From Halicephalobus mephisto (lineage: Eukaryota; Nematoda; Chromadorea; Rhabditida; Panagrolaimidae): a DNA stretch of 64,000 nt. A program made the translations under genes and the position numbers. The DNA is taken from NCBI GenBank assembly GCA_009193035.1, contig SWDT01000034.1, positions 248,001 to 312,000 of the forward strand, in the 5' to 3' direction. This document shows positions 58,413-64,000 of the stretch, in pieces (within the stretch, counting starts at the first letter, position 1; every line of letters starts with the position of its first letter). The notes under the pieces are model-generated. The model saw nothing but the letters and a program-made list of their open reading frames with translations, did no database searches and was not told where the DNA came from.

Positions 58413-59102
58413 ATGACAACTTTCAAAATCGCTCTGATGTTCCTCGGCATGGTCGTTCTGGCTTCTACTTTGCCAGTTGTCCGTGATGGAGAAGAAAAAG
58501 AACAAAACGAATCTGATTCTGCCGCTTATCAGTTGAAACAAGATGTTGAAAACGAAGAACTTGTAGTGAGTTTTCTATCTCAATTAACTTAATCCAACTA
58601 CTTTTTTACTTTTTACTTTTATTCCTATTTCGCACAAAATCAGAGGTTACAACAATACTAACAACAAAATTTATTAATCGTAGTTTTCTTCTTTGACCCA
58701 TCCTTTCAATCCAACTATCATTCTTGGGCAATTGAGTAATAATTTTTTTGTTTTCATATATCAAACTTTATTTTTTTCGTATTTTTTGTAAAAAAATCCG
58801 ATTACTTAAGAATAGCTAAATGAAAAATCTCCAAGTTTTTGATCATTAATATTTTTCACTTTTTAATTTCCTTTTTTCAGCCTCTTGGTCGTCGACTCCG
58901 CGAGATCCTCGGTCGGTCTTCTCGATATGATGCGTCTTCTCTTGATTCCGATTCTTCCCTTTTTCCCATCGGGCAGAAAATTCCAGAAGCAATTGTTAAC
59001 ACTCCAACCGAGCTGTTTCCTGATTCCCAGTTGGATTCTGACACTTACGAAACTGATAGAAATCTCGAAAAAAGACGTGTCTGGTACAAGCCCATGCATT
59101 GA
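58413..59102 (+). CDS. Small secreted peptide precursor
   Basis: Exons 58413-58565 and 58881-59102 join in frame to 124 residues. The start is preceded by TTTTTAG, 16 bases upstream, a likely trans-splice site. Residues 1-19 form a typical signal peptide (MTTFKIALMFLGMVVLAST). The remainder is acidic and Ser/Asp-rich with two basic sites: GRR at 54-56 and KRR at 115-117. Cleavage at the latter would free a C-terminal heptapeptide, VWYKPMH. This layout fits a neuropeptide-like or other processed secreted peptide, but no known family is recognised; it could also be a cuticle or glandular secreted protein. No Cys is present. Confidence 0.7.
58602..58703. repeat. Inverted copy of the 41.79-41.89 kb segment
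   Basis: In the intron of the secreted-peptide gene. About 100 bases match the inverse of 41789-41891, for example CGCACAAAATCAGAGGTTAC and ATTTATTAATCGTAGTTTTC. Confidence 0.7.
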
Positions 59103-60409
59103 GGACTTTGCGGTTTCGACATCCTGTGCTTATTCAATTACATGTTGCGGATATCCCTATATAGTCTTTTATTGTACATTCTGGTTTTTGATATTTGAGT
59201 TTGAAACTAAACTTGATAAATTGAAGATTTAATTCCTATTTAAAAACTGGTTTTTAGGATTTTATTTTTTTACATTTCCATCAATTTTCGTAGTTTATTT
59301 TAAATATATCTAACGTGATAAATTGGATCTCAAGTTAATTTTATTCAGTTATGGCTGTTGACTTCAGCTCCGTCGTCGGTCAGACACGTAGCAAGAGGAG
59401 AAGATAACCGATGGACAACTGGAACAGCGTTTTGGAATTGTATAACACTGGTGTCCCGGGCGTTTGTGTCCCAAATATTCGTTCCAATTCTGGAATTAGA
59501 ACTGAACAAAATACTTTCAATGAAGTAACTGGATCTGCGAGGACTTGAGGAGGCGTCATGCAGGTGGCGCTCCCTGATTAAATGGGTCTCAGCACGAATA
59601 CCGTAATCCTACAGGGTTTACATTGTTGTTGTTAAGGTAGAAATAAAAAATATCATTAATCTTTAACAATACGGTACAAACGACAACCATATATCACTCT
59701 ACACAAGAAAACCGAGGGTCTAATGCATGTCCTACAGTATCCCGCACTCCCTGATATTCAGGCTATCTCTTCGCGTCCTTTTTAGTATAGTTCCTGTCCT
59801 AGCAGTTGTTATTGTTTTACATATGTGGAAAATTGTAACTTGTTCTGTAAAAACCCAAGTACATCTCTCCCTGTCCTCTATACAGCAAATCACAACAGGA
59901 CCTGCAGATTCTGAATCTGAAGTCAAAATCAATACTTGACTTTCAGAATCCATGATTATAGCTTACTTTTCTGTCTTAACAGACAAAGAAAGCACTTGAA
60001 ACATACATAAATCAAATTACAGTACTATTTAAATTTGACAAAAAATAACTTAAATTTTATTATCAAAGTCGTCGATTTTTTGAAATCTTCAATTTTCGAA
60101 TTTGAATTTTTAATTTTCGAATTAGTTCTTAATTTCCAAATTAGAATTAGTTCGAAATCGACAGCTCTAGTCATTATTCGTGAGAGATCCAAGAAATCCC
60201 ACTTATTAAGTTTATATTTAGTCATCATTCTTCTAACTTTAAAAACGGAAATCAATATTGACCTTGATGATCCGGATGCCAACTTTAAAACCATCTTTAA
60301 ATTTACCAAAACTTCACCTATACTCTACTTCAACTACCCCCACAACTAAAAACTACCACTAATTACTTTACTAAATTCCCCCAAAAAAACATACTATAAC
60401 AGAATAATT
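59103..60409. other. Intergenic, with possible exon debris near 59.35-59.55 kb
   Basis: 59350-59550 is GC-richer and less biased than its surroundings; TTATTCAG precedes a short ATG frame of 17 codons ending SKRRR, and two other frames are partly open. I cannot build a gene. Frames at 59727-60349 are AT-rich or mutually antisense and not supported. Confidence 0.35.
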
Positions 60410-60415
60410 TTTATT
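60410..60415 (-). terminator. Poly(A) signal of stt-3
   Basis: AATAAA on the minus strand, about 130 bases past the stop codon. Confidence 0.6.
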
Positions 60416-60540
60416 TCTAAACAATAATTATTCAATAAATTACGGTCAAGACAATATCCTATAAACGACTTGGAATCAGAACAAGAGGCAGCAAAATACC
60501 CCAGAGAAGAACAAAACAAATCCCGCAAAAATACATAACC

Positions 60541-63383
60541 TTAAACACCGCGATTGCTTGGTTTCTTGACCTTATAGATACGAACAAGCCAATGTTCAGT
60601 TGTGTAGGCTTCTTCCAAATGCTCCAGTTCAAAGTCCTTGTTTCCAATTTCCGTTCTTCTAGTTCTATCATATCCTGGAGGTTGTCCACCTTCTGTCAGG
60701 AGCTGTCCAAAGCGGTAATAACAAAGTTTATACATGAGAGAGTTCTTCATCGTCTCAGATGCCTTGCTATCCATACGGTATTCACCCGTTGAAGATAGAT
60801 AATCAGCTTCCTTAATGTGTTTTCCTTCCGGAGTAGATCCACCAATTCTTACCATCCATAAGAACTTGTTGATATCTAAAAATTAACAATAATCACACTA
60901 CTGTGAAAATTCAAAAACAAATTTTGCTGTAAAATAGTTTTAACGCGGATTTTCGTTCTTTAAAAACTACAGTAATTTACACGAGAATTTTAACTTTCTG
61001 CAATAGTTATTTCATAATATTACACAATTTTGAAACTAACTTTTTAGGAATATCTTGTCCAGATAAATCCACAAATGTCTAAATTCCAGCTACACAAGAT
61101 ACAAAACCCTCTTATGCATTAGTCATTAAATGAAAAACTACCGACAAATATCTCAACAAAAACAAGCTATTTGTAATTTAACAAACAATAACTACTTACC
61201 ATCACTAGAGTATCCAGTAACACCTCCAAACAGGACCAATACATAGTCAACATCCAATTCACGAATTATTTCATAAGCATGATCTTCTTTTGACGCCATA
61301 GCTTGTCCAACTCTTGAAATATGAGTATTGTTCCATGTATTATTATCCACAATAACTGTTCTATTCGCCATTGCCGTAATTTGATAGCCATAATCCCACC
61401 ATGACATAACCTTCGCATTCTGAAATTAATCTCAATATAAAAATATAAAAAAATCACAATCAATTGGAAAAAATGTAACAAATACGTGACATTTCATCAC
61501 AAAAAGTAATTTTTGAAACATTTAGTGTAACTTTCATCACAAAAAGTATGGTAATTTTCATCAAAAGTTTACACTTTGCTATAAAAAATATAACTTTCAC
61601 CGTAAATATTCAAAACAATTGTTATATTTTCTTCGAATTTGAAAATTATTACAAAAATCACAATAGTGATAGCATTCATTATTGTAGAAATTATAACTTT
61701 TTAAAAAACAAACCTCATGAGTATTCTGTCTTAACCAATAATACGCTTCTCTGAAATCATCAAAAATAATTCTTCCATGAGCTCCACGTCCAGCAAGTAC
61801 GATTGATGGTGAACTGTATGCTTCTGAAGTGACCCATGTACAGTGAAATACATATGCAACTAAAAATATAGCAATCATTCCAACAACTAAATGTGCAACT
61901 TCAGATTTGTATGGATAATTATTTTCTGCATTTTTTTCTCTTCTTCCTTTAGCTTGATTTTGGCCTTCTTTTTCTGGTGTTTCTTCAATATTTTTCATAT
62001 ATCCTGATAATATTCCATTAATTGCAATTCCTCCTAAAACACACATAACTGGCGTAAGTACCAGCATCAGACGGACCATAACCCCGGCGAAATAGATACT
62101 GGTGACTCCATACATGATAATAAAGATATTCTGGTCTGTCAATTTCTTGAAACAGTAGTACAATCCAACAGGGAAGGTGAAAACCAGCAATTGAAGATCG
62201 AAATAGAACGAAGACCAGGCTGTTGGTTGATGTTCAGAAACGGAAGCGATGATAGGAATATTATTCTTCGCATATGATGGATCTAGAAGGGAATAGAATC
62301 TTCCTGTCCATGGAGCAATCTTCTGAAGGAACGTCGCAACCAGCAACAAAAGGGCTCCAGCACCTCCGATCAAAAGCAAAATCGAACGGAACACAATTTG
62401 GAACTTTTCTGGAGCCATTTTGCTCTGCATCCACTTGGCAAATCCGACAATCTGACATAAACCGAAGACTCCAAAAGCTCCCATATGTTCGGAAGTCTGC
62501 ATCGGCTGGAATCCGACAAACGGGATCTGCATTGACAAGATGGTTCCGAGTAGGTAAAAAGTCGAGTAAGCTACATAGATTCTGTTCGAGAACCTGCCAG
62601 TGATGATCAGAGCTAGGACATGGAGAGGAATCAAGTTGATGATGAACACATAACCACCCCAGGCTGAGACCATGTAGAAGTAGGACAACGAAGCCAAAAC
62701 GGCCCAGAATACAGATCCAGTTCTGACAGATCTGATCCAGAGGAAGTAGGTGAACTAAAATTATTATTTCTTGAAAATTGGTCAAAATTACAACTTACTT
62801 GGAGAGCGAAGATGGCGATACCTTCGTTATCGTAAGATCCGGCGACAGATCGACTGATATATCCGGGACAAATCGCGACAAAAGCAGCCGCCAACAGTCC
62901 AGCTCCAGAATTAGCCATTTCTTTGGTTAATAAGTAGGTAGATATGGCAGTTAATCCACTGAAAGTTGGAGCCAGAAAGACGCAAATCTCCCGGATATGG
63001 ATATTGAAGTTCAGCCCGTGGAGAATATAATGGATAAGACCAGAAGTCACCATCAATCCAGGATAAACGGTTCCACCGACGATACGACCGAGAGGGTACC
63101 AAGCTCTGTCATCAAACCAATTTAAAAAGTTATAATATCCATTTTCGACCATGTAATGGGTAGCACGGTAATTGAACCTAGAGGATATATGATTTTTGCA
63201 AAAATTCATATAAAAATCGACTCACCATGGATCGAATTCGTGGATGATGGACTCGAACCGGATTACAGCAAATAGACGAACAGCAAATCCTACTGCACAA
63301 CATAATCCAAGGATCACAAACGTCAGCAGATGGGTCGTTCCCACAGAAGACAGATAATTTTTGACCGTTCCTGTCTCCACCAT
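60541..63383 (-). CDS. stt-3: Oligosaccharyltransferase catalytic subunit STT3
   Basis: Minus-strand exons 63383-63226, 63177-62799, 62754-61714, 61419-61200 and 60875-60541 join in frame to 710 residues, within the family's usual 700-760. STT3 is the ER membrane enzyme that transfers the lipid-linked glycan to Asn in N-x-S/T sites. Key motifs are all present: HEFDPWFN with the catalytic Asp at 51, GSYDNEG (Asp169/Glu171), SVSE in the external loop at about 350-353, WWDYG at 533-537, and DNNTWNNTH from 551. The N-terminal half has the expected multiple membrane helices (for example [20 protein letters not shown]). The C-terminal region reads [15 protein letters not shown] and [17 protein letters not shown]. 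The gene appears intact; nothing is missing. Confidence 0.96.
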
Positions 63384-64000
63384 CCTCAAAAGAAAACCTT
63401 ATATTCACCTCGAAAATCACGTACACGACGACATTGCAACAACAAATATGTTTAAAAATAAATAAATAAACAACAAAATCGAAATTTAAAAGATTCAAAA
63501 AGAGGGAGTTCGAAATGAAAAAGAAGAGTGTTGGCCGCAATTGCCACGCATTCTCAGGCAATATTCGTTCCTGGACCGTGGCGCCTCGCATTGACTGGTT
63601 CTCTAACTGTCCGTTTGATCATTGTCACTACAAAAATTGGAAAGCCCGATGAAAGATGGGAAATTTGTTTTTTTCACCATAATGAGTTATGTTGACTGGC
63701 TCTTCAACTGGTGTCTTGGTAATTTTGGTTGAAGAAAATTGGAAAAACTGGCAAAATATGAGGAAAACAAAATCAGTCTCTTCATCAAAACGAGTCGCAC
63801 TGACTGGCCTTCCAACTGGTCGCTTGATCACTTTGATTAAAAAAATTGGAAAAACTGGCAAAAAGCAAAGTTTTTGTTTTTTAATTTCTGGTCCTGAAAC
63901 GAAATAATAAACAAGCAATTTTTTAACTTTCAACTTTTTCCCTAAAAAATAATAATTGAACTAATTTTCCGACTTGTTAATTTTAATTTTTTTTTACTTT
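63384..64000. repeat. stt-3 upstream region with a ~110-bp tandem
   Basis: From about 63590 to 63890 a unit with TTGACTGG...CAACTGG and AAAATTGGAAAAACTGGCAA occurs three times, the first diverged. Both strands are open over it (63628-63933), but the encoded sequence only repeats the unit. The stt-3 promoter presumably lies between 63384 and 63590; no element recognised. Confidence 0.5.

Noticed and set aside
59350..59550. Possible small gene beginning ATGGCTGTTGACTTC
   Set aside because: The frame stops after 17 codons and no intron restores it; the alternatives are only partly open.
62261..62785. Long alternative minus frame (174 codons) and plus frame at 62274-62603
   Set aside because: Shadows of stt-3 exon 3, whose frame carries all family motifs.

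Overview
The window looks like nuclear DNA of a rhabditid nematode, possibly Caenorhabditis-like. The evidence is very AT-rich non-coding DNA, short spliced exons with GTAAGT/GTGAGT donors and TTTCAG-type acceptors, several acceptor-like sites just upstream of start codons (as expected for spliced-leader addition), and animal genes such as BBS1 and STT3. No species can be named from sequence alone.

Layout. 1-21.3 kb holds no gene I can support; it is packed with nested small inverted-repeat elements, minisatellites and tandem arrays. 21.4-30.1 kb (+) is a seven-exon MFS transporter of the SLC18B1 type. A 160-bp tandem array follows it. 31.5-36.4 kb (+) is the cilium gene bbs-1 in four exons; its 2-kb last intron carries an antisense tRNA-Pro(CGG) and two copies of one small transposon. 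37.8-39.0 kb (-) is a four-helix membrane protein resembling the LAPTM/DUF7027 group. 39-43.5 kb is repeats plus one orphan exon-like piece.

43.6-56.3 kb holds three paralogues of one unusual family: 43.6-46.3 (+), 47.85-49.3 (+) and 52.2-56.25 (-). All share a three-exon structure with a second exon of exactly 77 codons, and differ mainly in how many Cys-rich zinc-ribbon-like repeats follow: 3, 0 and 7. The repeats alternate between two types, so the family appears to grow by a two-repeat unit (1, 0 or 3 pairs plus a terminal repeat). This is the most interesting item in the window. A decayed gene interrupted by an inverted-repeat element lies between them.

57.0-57.3 kb (-) is a LITAF-domain protein, 58.4-59.1 kb (+) a small secreted peptide precursor, and 60.5-63.4 kb (-) the complete catalytic oligosaccharyltransferase subunit STT3.

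The genes do not form one pathway: BBS1 acts at cilia, STT3 in ER N-glycosylation, and the MFS, LITAF and LAPTM-like proteins are plausible endolysosomal or vesicle membrane proteins. All multi-exon models were built by hand; each keeps frame across every junction and totals a multiple of three. Family names come from recognition without a database search.
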